From: Streptomyces sp. NRRL S-646
GTDB taxonomy: Bacteria > Actinomycetota > Actinomycetes > Streptomycetales > Streptomycetaceae
NCBI RefSeq assembly: GCF_000720765.1
Contig: NZ_JODC01000008.1
Location: forward strand, 620,001-684,000
Direction: 5' to 3'
Length of the DNA: 64,000 nucleotides
Shown: positions 1 through 9,147 of the stretch, piece after piece
Layout: every line of letters starts with the position of its first letter
How positions within the stretch are numbered: position 1 is the first letter of the stretch
Translations under genes and position numbers: made by a program
The notes under the pieces: generated by a model
What the model was told of the DNA's origin: nothing
Databases searched by the model: none
The model's input: the letters and a program-made list of their open reading frames with translations, nothing else

Positions 1-15
1 CTTGAGGGCCTTCAT
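1..15 (-). CDS. Start of a divergent gene, cut by window edge
   Basis: Reading the minus strand, an ATG at 15 opens a frame that runs off the window after five codons (M-K-A-L-K). It is preceded by an AAAGGA-like ribosome site at a suitable distance. The gene would be divergent from the response regulator at 151, sharing a 135-base promoter region. Five codons give no clue to product; target genes of such two-component systems are often divergent, but that is inference only. Confidence 0.4.
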
Positions 16-150
16 CGTGGGGAGTCCTTTCCTCGGGGCACCGGGGCCGGTGGTGGTCGGCCCGACGTGAACCACCCTGCGCGCGCGACGCTGAAGCCAT
101 GCTGAAGCTTCCTGAAGATCACTTCAGGGCGGCTCTGAGACGCTGGGGAC

Positions 151-837
151 ATGCGCCTGCTGATCGTGGAGGACGAGAATCGCCTCGCCACCGCCCTCGC
201 CCGGGGCCTGTCCGCCGAGGGCTTCGCCGTGGACGTGGCCCACGACGGTGTCAGCGGTCTGCACTTGGCGCAGGAGCAGGACTACGACCTGATCGTCCTG
301 GACATCATGCTGCCCGGCCTGAACGGCTACCGGGTCTGCGACCGGCTGCGGGCGGCCGGCGACGAGACGCCGATCCTCATGCTCACCGCGAAGGACGGCG
401 AGTACGACGAGGCCGAGGGACTGGACACCGGCGCGGACGACTACCTCACCAAGCCGTTCTCGTACGTCGTCCTGCAGGCCCGCATCCGTGCCCTGCTGCG
501 CCGCCGTACCCGAGCCGCCGCCCAGGCGCTGCGGATCGGGGACCTGACCGTCGACCTCGGCGCCAGGCGCGTGGAGTGGGCCGGAACCGAAGTCGTACTC
601 ACGGCAAAGGAGTTCGCGGTCCTGGAGCACCTCGCGCTGCACGCCGGCCGGGTCGTGTCGAAGGCGGACATCCTCGCCCACGTGTGGGACTTCGCCCATG
701 ACGGCGACCCGAACATCGTCGAGGTCTACGTCAGCACCCTGCGCCGCAAGCTCGACGTCCCCTTCGGGCGGCGCTCCATCACGACCGTGCGCGGCGCCGG
801 GTACCGCCTGGAGCCCGACGGCGGCCCCCATGCGTAG
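151..837 (+). CDS. OmpR/PhoB-family response regulator
   Basis: 228 residues, normal full length. The N-terminal receiver domain (about 1-115) shows the acidic pair E7-D8, the phosphoacceptor aspartate in the VLDIMLPG stretch near residue 51, the T/S position in MLTAKD and the conserved lysine in LTKPF. The C-terminal winged helix (about 130-225) ends in the usual RGAGYRLEP. It is a cytoplasmic DNA-binding protein activated by a sensor kinase. Its stop overlaps the ATG of a kinase gene at 830, the usual coupled arrangement, but that kinase is truncated, so this regulator is probably an orphan here. The ATG at 151 is the start that gives the standard receiver N-terminus. Confidence 0.93.
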   Translation: MRLLIVEDENRLATALARGLSAEGFAVDVAHDGVSGLHLAQEQDYDLIVLDIMLPGLNGYRVCDRLRAAGDETPILMLTAKDGEYDEAEGLDTGADDYLTKPFSYVVLQARIRALLRRRTRAAAQALRIGDLTVDLGARRVEWAGTEVVLTAKEFAVLEHLALHAGRVVSKADILAHVWDFAHDGDPNIVEVYVSTLRRKLDVPFGRRSITTVRGAGYRLEPDGGPHA

Positions 838-1078
838 ACCGTTCGCCTCCGTCCGCTCCCGTGCCGCGCTCGCAGCGACCCTCGTCGTCGCCGTTGCCCT
901 TGTCGTCGCGGGCGTCGCCGTCGTCGCCGTACTGCGCCACAACCTCACCGGCCGGGCGAGCCTGCAGTCCGAGATCACCGCCCGCACGGTGGCGGGCGCC
1001 CATGCAGCGCTCAACGGGAACTTCGGCGCCCTGGACCTGCCCGACGAGGACGACCGGCTCGTGCAGGTCGTCGGTCGC
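830..1078 (+). pseudogene. Sensor histidine kinase, N-terminal remnant
   Basis: An ATG at 830 overlaps the stop of the response regulator and opens a frame with an Arg-rich start, one clear membrane segment (about residues 13-34, Ala/Val-rich) and the beginning of an extracellular sensor part. Similarity to this type of protein stops near residue 83. The reading frame continues to 2401, but as Arg/Pro-rich shadow sequence opposite and across other genes. There is no HAMP, dimerization or ATPase domain. From about 1078 the DNA is instead the 3' part of an NRAMP transporter in another frame. This is therefore a kinase gene cut by a deletion or recombination event. Confidence 0.8.
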
Positions 1079-1079
1079 G

Positions 1080-1838
1080 ATGATCCTCGGCCACCCCGAC
1101 TGGGGCGCCGTAGGCCACCACCTGGTGGGCCCGCATGTCGAGCCGAGCAAGGACTTCATCCTGCTGGCAGTCGCGTTGATCGGTACGACGGTCAGCCCGT
1201 ACATGCAGTTCTACGCCGCCGCAGGCGTCGTCGACCGGGGTGCCAAGCCCGCCGACTACCCCCTCATCCGCGCCGACGCGATCCTCGGCGCCGTCTTCGC
1301 CTGCGTCATCAGCCTGACCATCATCATCGCCACCGCCTCGGCCATCGGCGGAACCGGTCCGCTGAACTCCGCCGCACAGGCAGCCGAGGCCCTCAAACCG
1401 GTCGCCGGCCAGAACGCAGAACTCCTCTTCGCCCTCGGCCTGCTCGGCGCCTCCGCCCTGGCCGGAGCCGTCGTCCCGCTCTCGGCCAGCTACGCCATAG
1501 GCGAGGCCGCCGGCGTGGAACGCTCCGTCTCCCGCAGCTTCCGCGACGCCCCGCTCTTCCTGGGCCTGTTCACCGCCCAGATCGTGCTCGGCGCCACGGT
1601 CGCCATGACCCCGGTCGACGTCATCCAACTGCTCATCGGAACCCAGGTACTCCAGGGCCTGATCAGCCCCGTCGTCCTGGTCTACCTCCTGGTGCTCACC
1701 AACCGCCGCTCCGTACTCGGCCCTGCCGCCAACGGCCCCCGCTACCGCATCGCGGCCACTGCCGTGGTCGTCGGAGTCGGCGGCATGTCCACCATCCTTC
1801 TGGTCCAGACAGTGCTCGGCTGGTTCGGCCTCGCCTGA
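1080..1838 (+). pseudogene. NRAMP-family metal transporter, C-terminal part
   Basis: The frame from an ATG at 1080 to 1838 gives about 252 residues of highly hydrophobic sequence with the look of the C-terminal half of NRAMP/MntH divalent metal (Mn/Fe) transporters: a TTVSPYMQF segment, then several membrane helices including one starting LIGTQVLQGL. Full-length proteins have about 400-450 residues, so roughly the first 150, including the helix-1 metal-binding motif, are missing. The upstream neighbour is a broken kinase gene in a different frame. An internal Met at the join could allow translation, but transport function is unlikely. Confidence 0.8.
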
Positions 1839-1869
1839 CGCCCCGCACCGGGGGCGCCGTCGCCGCACT

Positions 1870-3342
1870 TCATGACCGCGAGCTCTCGGAGTACCCCGGC
1901 GCCTGGAAGCCGCCGAGCTGCGGCTCAAGCAGTTCGGCCAGCCGCAGCGGGGTGCGGTCCTCGAACATCGGACCGATGAGCTGCACGCCCACCGGCAACC
2001 CCTCAGGGGACCGGCCCGCCGGTACGGCGGTGGCGGGCAGCCCGGGCATGGTGGCCAGACCGGCCCAGACGAGCTGGTCGAGATACGGGTACTCGACGCC
2101 GTCGATGTCGAGCCGGCGACTCATCGGATCGGGGTTCTGGTCGTGCGGGAACGCGGGAGTGGGCGTGATGGGACACACCACTGCGTCGAACTCCGCGAAG
2201 AGCTGCCGCCAGCCGTGGCGGTGGAGCTCACGACGGCTGTTCGCCTCGATCCAGTCGCGGTGGCTGAACACCATGCCGCGCAGCCGCGCCGCGTCGAGAC
2301 TCCGGTCGTCTGCGCTCAGTCCCGCTGCATGGGTGCGCAGCTGCTCGTACACGTCGACGGGCAAACGCGCAGCAGAGTTCGCAAACAGCAACTGCGTGTA
2401 GAGCACGGCGGCTTCGGTGAGACCGGGCAGCAGCGCACTGTGCCGTTCGACGCGGGCGCCGCCGTCGACAAGCGCGTCGGCCACCCGGTTCAATGCCGCG
2501 CGCACAGCGGACCCGGTCGGAATGAGCGGATGGTCGTCGAGGACCAGGACCCGGAAGTCGCAGAGCTGCTCGTGGCGCGGGGGCGGCAGCCGCAAGTCGT
2601 GCGCCACACCGAGCGTCAGCGGATCCGGTCCGGCCATGACGTCGAGCAGGAGCGTGAGGTCGCGGGCGCTGCGCGCCATCGGACCGACGACGGCGAGGTC
2701 GGGCTCGGCCGGCAACGCCGGTGCGGGCGGCGGGACCATGCCGCGTGTCGCCGCCAGCCCGAGGGTCGGCTTGTGCGCGTAGACACCGCAGAAATGCGCG
2801 GGGGTGCGCAATGAACCGCCGATGTCGGAGCCGATGGACAGCGCGCCGAATCCGGATGCCAGGGCCGCCGCTGATCCACCGGAGGAACCACCTGGCGTGC
2901 GGCTGTGATCCCACGGGTTGTTGGTGGTGCCGTAGATCTCGTTGAAGCTCTGCACATCCTGCAGTCTCAAGGGCACATTGGTCTTGCCGAGCACCACCGC
3001 GCCTGCGGTCTTCAGCCGCGACACCTGCACCGCGTCCTCGGCCGGCACGAAATTCTGGTGCAGTGGTATTCCCCAGGTCGTGGGGAGTCCGGCGATGTTG
3101 TAGGACTCCTTGACCGTCACCGGAATGCCGAGCAGCGGCCGGTCCTCACCGCGTGCGCGGGCCTGGTCGGCCTCGCGCGCGGCGGCCCGAGCACGGTCGA
3201 AGTCCGGCACACAGATCGCGTTGATCGCCTTGTCGTCCCGCTCAATCCGGGCGATCGCCCCGTCGGTCAGTTCCGCCGAGGTCACTTCACCGGCACGCAA
3301 GGCAGCCATGAGTTTTTCGGCCGTCAGAAAATTCCACTCCAT
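1870..3342 (-). CDS. Amidase signature family hydrolase
   Basis: 490 residues, normal for the family. The amidase signature is clear: lysine in PVTVKESYN (about residue 98), a GGSSGGSAAAL stretch (near 153) and GSDIGGSLRTPA (near 172), which together supply the Ser-cisSer-Lys catalytic triad. These cytoplasmic enzymes hydrolyse carboxamides; the physiological substrate cannot be told from sequence. It does not sit with gatB or gatC, so it is not the tRNA amidotransferase subunit. It converges on the NRAMP remnant with about 30 bases between stops and is apparently monocistronic. The start at 3342 gives the usual N-terminus of this family. Confidence 0.9.
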   Translation of the reverse strand: MEWNFLTAEKLMAALRAGEVTSAELTDGAIARIERDDKAINAICVPDFDRARAAAREADQARARGEDRPLLGIPVTVKESYNIAGLPTTWGIPLHQNFVPAEDAVQVSRLKTAGAVVLGKTNVPLRLQDVQSFNEIYGTTNNPWDHSRTPGGSSGGSAAALASGFGALSIGSDIGGSLRTPAHFCGVYAHKPTLGLAATRGMVPPPAPALPAEPDLAVVGPMARSARDLTLLLDVMAGPDPLTLGVAHDLRLPPPRHEQLCDFRVLVLDDHPLIPTGSAVRAALNRVADALVDGGARVERHSALLPGLTEAAVLYTQLLFANSAARLPVDVYEQLRTHAAGLSADDRSLDAARLRGMVFSHRDWIEANSRRELHRHGWRQLFAEFDAVVCPITPTPAFPHDQNPDPMSRRLDIDGVEYPYLDQLVWAGLATMPGLPATAVPAGRSPEGLPVGVQLIGPMFEDRTPLRLAELLEPQLGGFQAPGYSESSRS

Positions 3343-3429
3343 GAATCGGACCGTATCCGTGTCTCGGAGAGGCCATCAAATGCCGCTCTGCGCAAGGGGG
3401 ATACCTGAATACCCCGGCGGTTCGCGGGC

Positions 3430-3720
3430 GCTCTCGACTTCCCGGAGCACTTCTTCGGCGGCCCGGAGGTCTTGGAACTGCCGGGGGAGTAGATCGGCAA
3501 CCGTTTCCGCCTGCTGAGCCGGATCTCCCTTCCCTTGGCAAGCCGGACCCTGAGACGGCCGCGGAGATGGTGCGCACCGCTGGGACCTGGGCAACGCGCC
3601 GGCACCCAACATGGTTCACCTACTGGAGGCTCACGGAGTCCGCGTCTTCTCCCTGCCACCGGACTGACTTGAGGTGGATGCCTTCGCCGTGTGGCGATGG
3701 GCACCTGGGCCGACGAGCTG
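3430..3720 (+). pseudogene. Decayed XRE/ImmA-IrrE-type regulator gene
   Basis: Pieces of one protein family can be read in order across different frames: a segment ending FFGGPEVLELPGE near 3440-3490, then EPDLPSLGKPDPETAAEMV (about 3510-3575), then, after a one-base shift near 3580, APAPNMVHLLEAHGVRVFSL (3596-3655), then an in-frame TGA at about 3665 and LEVDAFAVWR. This order matches the linker and start of the metallopeptidase domain in HTH-XRE plus ImmA/IrrE proteins. The HTH, about 40 internal residues and the zinc HExxH part are gone. The following 280 bases to 4001 show nothing I can identify. Confidence 0.72.
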
Positions 3721-4001
3721 ACCACGTTGCTCTTGGCCCTGCCCGGTCAGGAACGCCCGGCTCTCGGCAAACATCCGCTCAACTCCGGTTCCTGTCAGTC
3801 AAGGTGGAGGGTGGTCAGGGCGACCGCCGGCACCCGGAGAACTCGCCCGCAGCTGACCCCGAGGTAACCGGCCAAAGAGTGGGCCGCCGCACTGGCCCCC
3901 TCCGCCATGCCATCGCGGAACCACGGCGAACATGGGCCCTGGCTTGAGGTTTGACCTTGGCTGTCGTCAGGGGTTCGCTCGCCACGCGTCGGTCCGGCCG
4001 T

Positions 4002-4880
4002 TTACGAGCAGTCGAATGTGTGGGTGCAGGGCCGGTCGGGGCACTGTTGGCAGGTGAAGAGGTAGATGCCGCCCATGTCGCCGAACATCAGTCCCGGCGG
4101 GCTCTGGATCAATCGGCGGTTCTCGTAGGGGAGGTCCCAGATGGTGCCCGTGTCGGGGGTGTCCTCCACGGGCAGCCAGGTTCGCCACGATGCCCCGTCG
4201 AATTCCGCGCTGTTGACCGTGAGCAGGTGGTCCATGCGCTCGCCACAGCCCGCGCAGTCGGGCCAGACCGGTTCCTGCGTCCACGTCGGGTATCCGCCGA
4301 CCTTGACGCCGTCGGCCACCGACAGGTGTTGCCAGTACGACCAACCGGTCTCCTTCTCCACCCGGTCGAACCGCTCCTTCAGTACCTCGGCGATCTCATC
4401 GGGCAGATCCCAGCTCGGATAATCGACGACCCGTTCCGGGTGCAGGACGCAGGGGTCGGGCAGGTAGTCCTCCTCCGCGCCGTCCGGCAGGGGGCGCGCG
4501 GCGAGTTCCCCCTCACACGTGGAGCTGTCCTGCCAGTACAGCTTGGGCTGGGGAATGTAGCCGTGATCGAAGGGGCACCACAGGACCTGCAGGACGTCAG
4601 TACCGGCCGGAAAGGGCAGTTCGGGCACGTCGGCGGCGAACAGCTGGAGCACGGGTACCAGGGGCATCACCCCTGCACCAGGGCTGACTTGACCGTGATC
4701 GTCGTCGCAGTGCGGCCATCGCAGGGAGTGTGGCCACAGGAGCGGGCCGCCCAGCGAGCTGTCCCGGGGGCCAGGACTCCCTACTCGTGGATGCAGCCGG
4801 ACGGTGTCCTTGCGGTAGGCGGCGACCTCGGGAAACAGCATCTCCACGTCGACGGGACGCGGTGGGGTGGTACGAGCCAT
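4002..4880 (-). CDS. DUF1963-like protein
   Basis: 292 residues. Start chosen at 4880 because an AGGAG lies six bases upstream; a longer frame to 4976 lacks such a site. The PVLQLFAADVPELPFP stretch followed by DVLQVLWCPFDH is typical of DUF1963 (YwqG-like) proteins common in Streptomyces. Cysteine clusters CAGCGERM (near residue 226) and TCQQCPDRPC (near the C-terminus) suggest a structural metal site. No signal peptide or membrane segment, so it is probably cytoplasmic. No function is established for the family. Confidence 0.82.
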   Translation of the reverse strand: MARTTPPRPVDVEMLFPEVAAYRKDTVRLHPRVGSPGPRDSSLGGPLLWPHSLRWPHCDDDHGQVSPGAGVMPLVPVLQLFAADVPELPFPAGTDVLQVLWCPFDHGYIPQPKLYWQDSSTCEGELAARPLPDGAEEDYLPDPCVLHPERVVDYPSWDLPDEIAEVLKERFDRVEKETGWSYWQHLSVADGVKVGGYPTWTQEPVWPDCAGCGERMDHLLTVNSAEFDGASWRTWLPVEDTPDTGTIWDLPYENRRLIQSPPGLMFGDMGGIYLFTCQQCPDRPCTHTFDCS

Positions 4881-5003
4881 CTCAGACTCCTGGTAGACCG
4901 GCACACCACGGCTGATGCCGCGGCGAACGGCAGCGTAATTGCCGGGTGTGACACCTGAACCGCTCGGAGCCTCCACCGACCCCGGAGCGGTTCACTCGGT
5001 GCC

Positions 5004-5398
5004 TCAGGCAAAGACCCTGAACCCTTGAGGCCCGCCCGACGGCTTGAGCGGGTTCCCGCCGTGGACGGTGACCATGATCGCTGCCTGTCGGCCGGGGGAA
5101 AGAGTCCAGGTGGCCGAACACCAGTAGGCATCCCCCAGACAGTCCACCTCGAACAGCCTCGGCAGGCCGTGCGCCGTGGAGGCTCGGGGTGAATGTCGAA
5201 CTCGGTGCCTTCTCCATAGGCATGTGTGCCGACTGGCAGGCTGAAGGACACCGCCCACCGCTGCACCGGTACATCGGAGTCGTTGGTCACCGTCAAGCGG
5301 AAAAGGGCATGGCCTGGGGCCGGCTCTTCCATGAGCTTGCAGTCGACCTGCCAGAGCTGCGGTGACCTGGATTCCGTCGGCTCAAGAGTGTCAGTCAC
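5004..5398 (-). pseudogene. Small conserved protein with a frameshift
   Basis: The frame opening at 5398 (MTDTLEPTES) reads sensibly for about 70 residues, to EFDIHPE. It then turns into Arg/Pro-rich nonsense, while the coding-like sequence (LFEVDCLGDAYWCSATW...GFRVFA, stop at 5004) continues in another frame. One base change near 5181-5192 joins them into a protein of about 130 residues. The layout LTVTN..V..W.V.F..P.G recalls beta-sandwich domains such as CBM2, but there is no signal peptide and the match is loose. It could be a true mutation or a sequencing error. It lies upstream of the DUF1963 gene on the same strand. Confidence 0.55.
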
Positions 5399-5406
5399 GT
5401 CGTTTG

Positions 5407-5434
5407 AGTCCTTCGGGCTTAAGTCCTTCGGGCT
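5407..5434. repeat. Two tandem 15-base units
   Basis: AGTCCTTCGGGCT occurs at 5407-5419 and again at 5422-5434, so the period is 15 bases. It lies just outside the start of the minus-strand gene at 5398, in the interval 5399-5673 that otherwise shows no recognisable gene. Confidence 0.6.
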
Positions 5435-5673
5435 CGGGTCGCCTCAGGCTCTCACGCCGCGAAGAGCCCAGCATCTGTGCTGAGTCGAAACGGCGCGTAA
5501 GCATCGGGCCAAGGCGCCACGATCCGTCTGCCCGCCCGAGCTGCGCACCCGTTCCCGGGCGAGATCGCCGACCAGGAAGGGAGGCATGCCATCACTTCCT
5601 GGGCTGACACGTCTTGGCCGGGGGAGGATGAGCGGAGTCCGGCGGCCGCGCGGACGGCCCAGACGGCCGGGGT

Positions 5674-6795
5674 TCAGACGGCCAGGCGGCGAATGGCGAC
5701 TACGGCCGCGTCGTCGTTGAGGTGTCCGTCAACGTGGGCCAGCAGGTCGTCCTGGAGGTGGCGCAGGAGTTCGTCGGGGTCGTCCTTGGTCCACTCGGGC
5801 ACCCGCTCGGTGAAGGGATAGAAGAGTCCGTCGGCGTTGCGTGCTTCGATGACGCCGTCGGTGTAGAGGAGTAGCAGGTCGCCCACCTCGAACGGGAAGG
5901 TCTGGACGTCGTAGGCGGTGATGCCGAAGATCCCGCCGAATCCGATCGGGAGGTGGCTCGCCTCGGCCGTGAGAGGGGTGAGGCGACTGCCGCGCAGCAG
6001 GAGCGGCGGTGGGTGGCCGCAGGTGATGAGGTGGACGACCGGATCGTGGTCGGGGATGTCGAGCAGTGTGGCGGTGGCGAAGTCCTCGTTGGTGTCCTGC
6101 TCCGCCCGTGATCGCCACTGGTTGGTGTCCCAGCGGAACGCGGCGTCCAGGTGGACGGCCAGGCGAGGGAGGGTGGCCTGCCGATGGGCGGCCGCGCGGA
6201 AGGCGCCCAGCAGCAGGGCGGCGTTGTTGATCGCAGCCAGTCCGCTGCCGCGCACATCGCCGATGAGCAGCCGGGTGCTGTGGTCGGCGGTACGTGCGGC
6301 GGCGTAGAGGTCTCCGCCCAGGTCGGCCTCTTCCTCGGCGGGGATGTACAGGCCGGCGATCCGCAGCGGGCCGGTGCGGGTGGGCAGCGGCTGCAGCAGT
6401 ACACTCTGCGCCGCCTCGGCCACCGACCGCACCCGGTGCAACTGCAGCTCACGTCGGTCCCGCACTACGCAGATGGTGACACAGATGCTGGAGACGACGA
6501 TCAGGGCGGCCATCTGGGCCTGGATGTTGGTGGTGGGCAGGACCCCCCTGAGTACGCCGATCAGCACCTGGGCCGCCACCGCGAGAGCCCCCATCAGGGC
6601 CGTGACGCGGGCGCCGGCGAACGCCACCGTGATCGCGGGTGCCGCCACGAGCAGCGGACCGAGGTGGATGTGCGGCGGCGACAGTACATCCACGACACAG
6701 ACTGTGACGATCAGCCCCAGCGGAATCACGAGAAGCGCGGGTGCGTGACCCGGCTGCCAGGAACGCTCGGAGTCCGGCCGTCGTCGAAGGGCCAT
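5674..6795 (-). CDS. Membrane PP2C/SpoIIE-type serine phosphatase
   Basis: 373 residues. The N-terminal 125 residues hold about four hydrophobic segments, then a short linker, then a PP2C/SpoIIE phosphatase domain (about 155-370). Metal and active-site motifs are present: EADLGGDLY, IGDVRGSGL, TCGHPPPLL, LLLYTDGVIEARN and the final NDDAAVVAIRR. Such enzymes dephosphorylate anti-sigma-factor antagonists or related serine-phosphorylated switches at the membrane. No partner anti-sigma factor or STAS protein is adjacent. A second phosphatase of the same class follows divergently at about 7076, but the two are not close copies. Confidence 0.9.
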   Translation of the reverse strand: MALRRRPDSERSWQPGHAPALLVIPLGLIVTVCVVDVLSPPHIHLGPLLVAAPAITVAFAGARVTALMGALAVAAQVLIGVLRGVLPTTNIQAQMAALIVVSSICVTICVVRDRRELQLHRVRSVAEAAQSVLLQPLPTRTGPLRIAGLYIPAEEEADLGGDLYAAARTADHSTRLLIGDVRGSGLAAINNAALLLGAFRAAAHRQATLPRLAVHLDAAFRWDTNQWRSRAEQDTNEDFATATLLDIPDHDPVVHLITCGHPPPLLLRGSRLTPLTAEASHLPIGFGGIFGITAYDVQTFPFEVGDLLLLYTDGVIEARNADGLFYPFTERVPEWTKDDPDELLRHLQDDLLAHVDGHLNDDAAVVAIRRLAV

Positions 6796-7075
6796 GACCT
6801 AAGCGTCCCACCTGTCTTTGCATACGGGGATGTGCGTCGCCTCAAGGAAGTCGAGAAGGGGACGGTAGCGCGCCGCGCCGGAGACACGATTCGGGGCGGC
6901 ACCACCGATCTCAGCGGTGCTGCTGCCCTTCGTCGGCCCGATTTGCGGCCATCCCGCCTCGCGGCCCATCTCGGCGGGTCGCGCCGCGTCACTTCCTCGC
7001 ACGTGGTCCGTGCGGGGCGTTCGGCGTCAGGTAGCTTTTTTATGTCTGTTTATTCCATTTTTTGGGGTGTTCGGT

Positions 7076-8332
7076 GTGGTGGGATGGTTCCACTCGCTTC
7101 GAAGACTGGCGGCGGAGGAACCTGTCGCGCCCCGGGGCCTGCCCGTCCAGGACCTCGGCGTGTCATCCCAGCTGGCCGCGCTGCGTACGGCGGCGGCTCG
7201 GATCGGCACCACACTGGACGAGGACACCACCTGCGGGGAGCTGACTCGTGAGGCCGCCAGGCAGGTGGGCGGAACGGCGGCGCTACTGCGGCCGAGAACA
7301 CACGCCGGCGTCGAGTACGAAGCCGTCAGCGGGAACCCGGCCGTGCTGCCTGATGCCCGGCGGGCCGCCCCCGTGACACAGGAGGCGCCGGGACTGGGGG
7401 AGAACAGGGCTGCCGGCCAGGCGTCCGGCGGGCCCCGTCCCGCCTTGTGCGTGCCACTGGCCACCAACGGGCACCACTACGGCACGCTTGTGTGCGCCCG
7501 GGACGGCGCACCCTTCACCAGCCTGGAGGCGGAATTCCTCGCCTTTCTCGCCGAGCATGCCGCCTCCCACATCCGACATGCCCGGGAGCACGACCAGGTC
7601 AGCGGCATCGTGGGCAAGCTGCAGCACGCCCTTCTCGCGGAACCCGGTCGCCCGCACCCGAACCTGGACGTCGCCATCCGCTACCTGCCGGTCGGGCAGA
7701 GCGCCGTGGTCGGCGGCGACTGGTGCGAGACCGTCCGGCTGCACTTCGGCCGGACCCTGCTCATCGTCGGCGACGTCATGGGGCACGGCTTGGAGGCAGC
7801 CGTCGATATGACCGCCTACCGCTCCTCTCTGCGCTACATCGCCTCTGCCGACCTGCCACCACACCGCGTACTGCGCCAGCTCGACGACATCGCCTCCAGG
7901 GAGCCGGACCGCCGCCCGGCCACCTGCCTGATCGCGCGCCTCGATCCCAACCGCGGCCAGGTGACCGTGGCCAGCGCCGGACACCTGCCCCCGGCCGTCA
8001 TCGACGGACAGGGTCGCACCGCACTGTTGCCGATTCCTGTCGGCCCGCCCCTGGGCACCGGCCTCGGTGGCTACGAATCGGCCACCTACCGGCTGGAATC
8101 CTCCCAGACGCTGATGCTCTTCACGGACGGGCTCGTCGAGCGTCGCGGCGAGGACATCGATCAGTCCTTGGCCCGGCTGTCCGGCGTCGGCGTCGAAGGC
8201 GGCGCGGGTGTCGAGGACGTCCTCGACGCCATGCTCACCCGCCTCGACGCCGGCCACGCCGAGGACGACGTGGCAGTTCTGGCTGCCCGGTTGCACCATC
8301 GCCCGGGCCACACCTACGACGCGCGACGCTGA
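7076..8332 (+). CDS. GAF + PP2C/SpoIIE phosphatase
   Basis: About 418 residues from a GTG at 7076; the open frame extends back to 6917, and the true start is uncertain because no good ribosome site is visible. A GAF sensor domain (about 25-190, beginning LAALRTAAARIGTTLD) is followed by a PP2C/SpoIIE domain (about 200-408) with SAVVGGDWCE, VGDVMGHGLEAA, ASAGHLPP, LFTDGLVERR and AEDDVAVLAARL. Relatives often carry a PAS domain before the GAF; here it is absent, and the sequence around 7030-7070 is unusually T-rich, so the 5' end may be truncated. Predicted role: signal-dependent serine phosphatase in sigma-factor partner switching. Confidence 0.82.
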   Translation: MVGWFHSLRRLAAEEPVAPRGLPVQDLGVSSQLAALRTAAARIGTTLDEDTTCGELTREAARQVGGTAALLRPRTHAGVEYEAVSGNPAVLPDARRAAPVTQEAPGLGENRAAGQASGGPRPALCVPLATNGHHYGTLVCARDGAPFTSLEAEFLAFLAEHAASHIRHAREHDQVSGIVGKLQHALLAEPGRPHPNLDVAIRYLPVGQSAVVGGDWCETVRLHFGRTLLIVGDVMGHGLEAAVDMTAYRSSLRYIASADLPPHRVLRQLDDIASREPDRRPATCLIARLDPNRGQVTVASAGHLPPAVIDGQGRTALLPIPVGPPLGTGLGGYESATYRLESSQTLMLFTDGLVERRGEDIDQSLARLSGVGVEGGAGVEDVLDAMLTRLDAGHAEDDVAVLAARLHHRPGHTYDARR

Positions 8333-8541
8333 ACGGCCTGCACGGGACCTCTTCGTGATCAGCCGGCTTCGGCACCAACATGATCACTGGCTCCGTGCCT
8401 GTTCTGCTGCGGCGTCAACTCCCGCCGCACAGCGACGATGGACCGGGCGTCCTGACGTTGGCCAGTTCGGCCCTGTCAGGTCTTGCTCCGCGCCCGCCGG
8501 CGCCGGCCTGGCGGCCGTCCAGACCGGCGGACGGGGCGACG

Positions 8542-9147
8542 TCACGCAGGGATGCCGAGCGGCGGGTGTTCGAGCACGCGGGGCTTGTACTCGACCAGCT
8601 GGATGCAGCCGTCGAAGTTGCGGTGCTCGATCATCTCGAGGGCAACGTCCGGATAGCCGTCGTAGATGCGTTCTTCACCCGTGGCTCCGGTGATCACCGG
8701 GAACATCACGACCCGGAAGCGGTCGACGAGTCCGGCTCGCAGCAGGGACCTGCACAGGCTGAGACTGCCGATCGTGCTGAGGAGCCCCGAGCCGCTCGAC
8801 TTCATGGCGCGGACCGTCTCGACGGCGTCGTCACGGACGAGCTTGGAGTTGGCCCACGTCAGTGGCTCCTCGAGCGAGGAGGAGAACACCACCTTGGGCG
8901 CTTGCGTGAGCTCGTCGACGGACGCCTCTTCTTCGGGCCTGAACTCGTCTTGGCCCTTCGGGACCTCGCCTGCGGCGAATCCCGACATCAGGCGGTAGGT
9001 GTTCGCTCCCATCAGGTAGGTGGCCTCGGGCTGCTCGCCGAGCCATGCGAGGTACTCCGGGCCCTCGAGGCCCCAGAACCCGGGCCATCCCTCTCCCGAT
9101 GCGTAGCCGTCGAGAGAGGTGATGAAGTCGACGAGAAGCTCCGACAT
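8542..9147 (-). CDS. DHFR/RibD-C-like reductase family protein
   Basis: 201 residues. The opening LVDFITSLDGYASGEGWPG and the later LMGANTYRLM and GSLSLCRSLLRAGLVDRF are characteristic of the RibD C-terminal/dihydrofolate-reductase-like fold (YyaP/YwjB type). These small cytoplasmic proteins bind NADPH-like cofactors; most have no defined substrate. The gene stands alone on the minus strand, with the start at 9147 preceded by an AAAGGA site. Confidence 0.88.
   Translation of the reverse strand: MSELLVDFITSLDGYASGEGWPGFWGLEGPEYLAWLGEQPEATYLMGANTYRLMSGFAAGEVPKGQDEFRPEEEASVDELTQAPKVVFSSSLEEPLTWANSKLVRDDAVETVRAMKSSGSGLLSTIGSLSLCRSLLRAGLVDRFRVVMFPVITGATGEERIYDGYPDVALEMIEHRNFDGCIQLVEYKPRVLEHPPLGIPA

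Noticed and set aside
698..2401. 567-residue frame that would make a kinase fusion protein
   Set aside because: Coding character ends near 1078; beyond that it is out of frame with the NRAMP remnant and antisense to the amidase.
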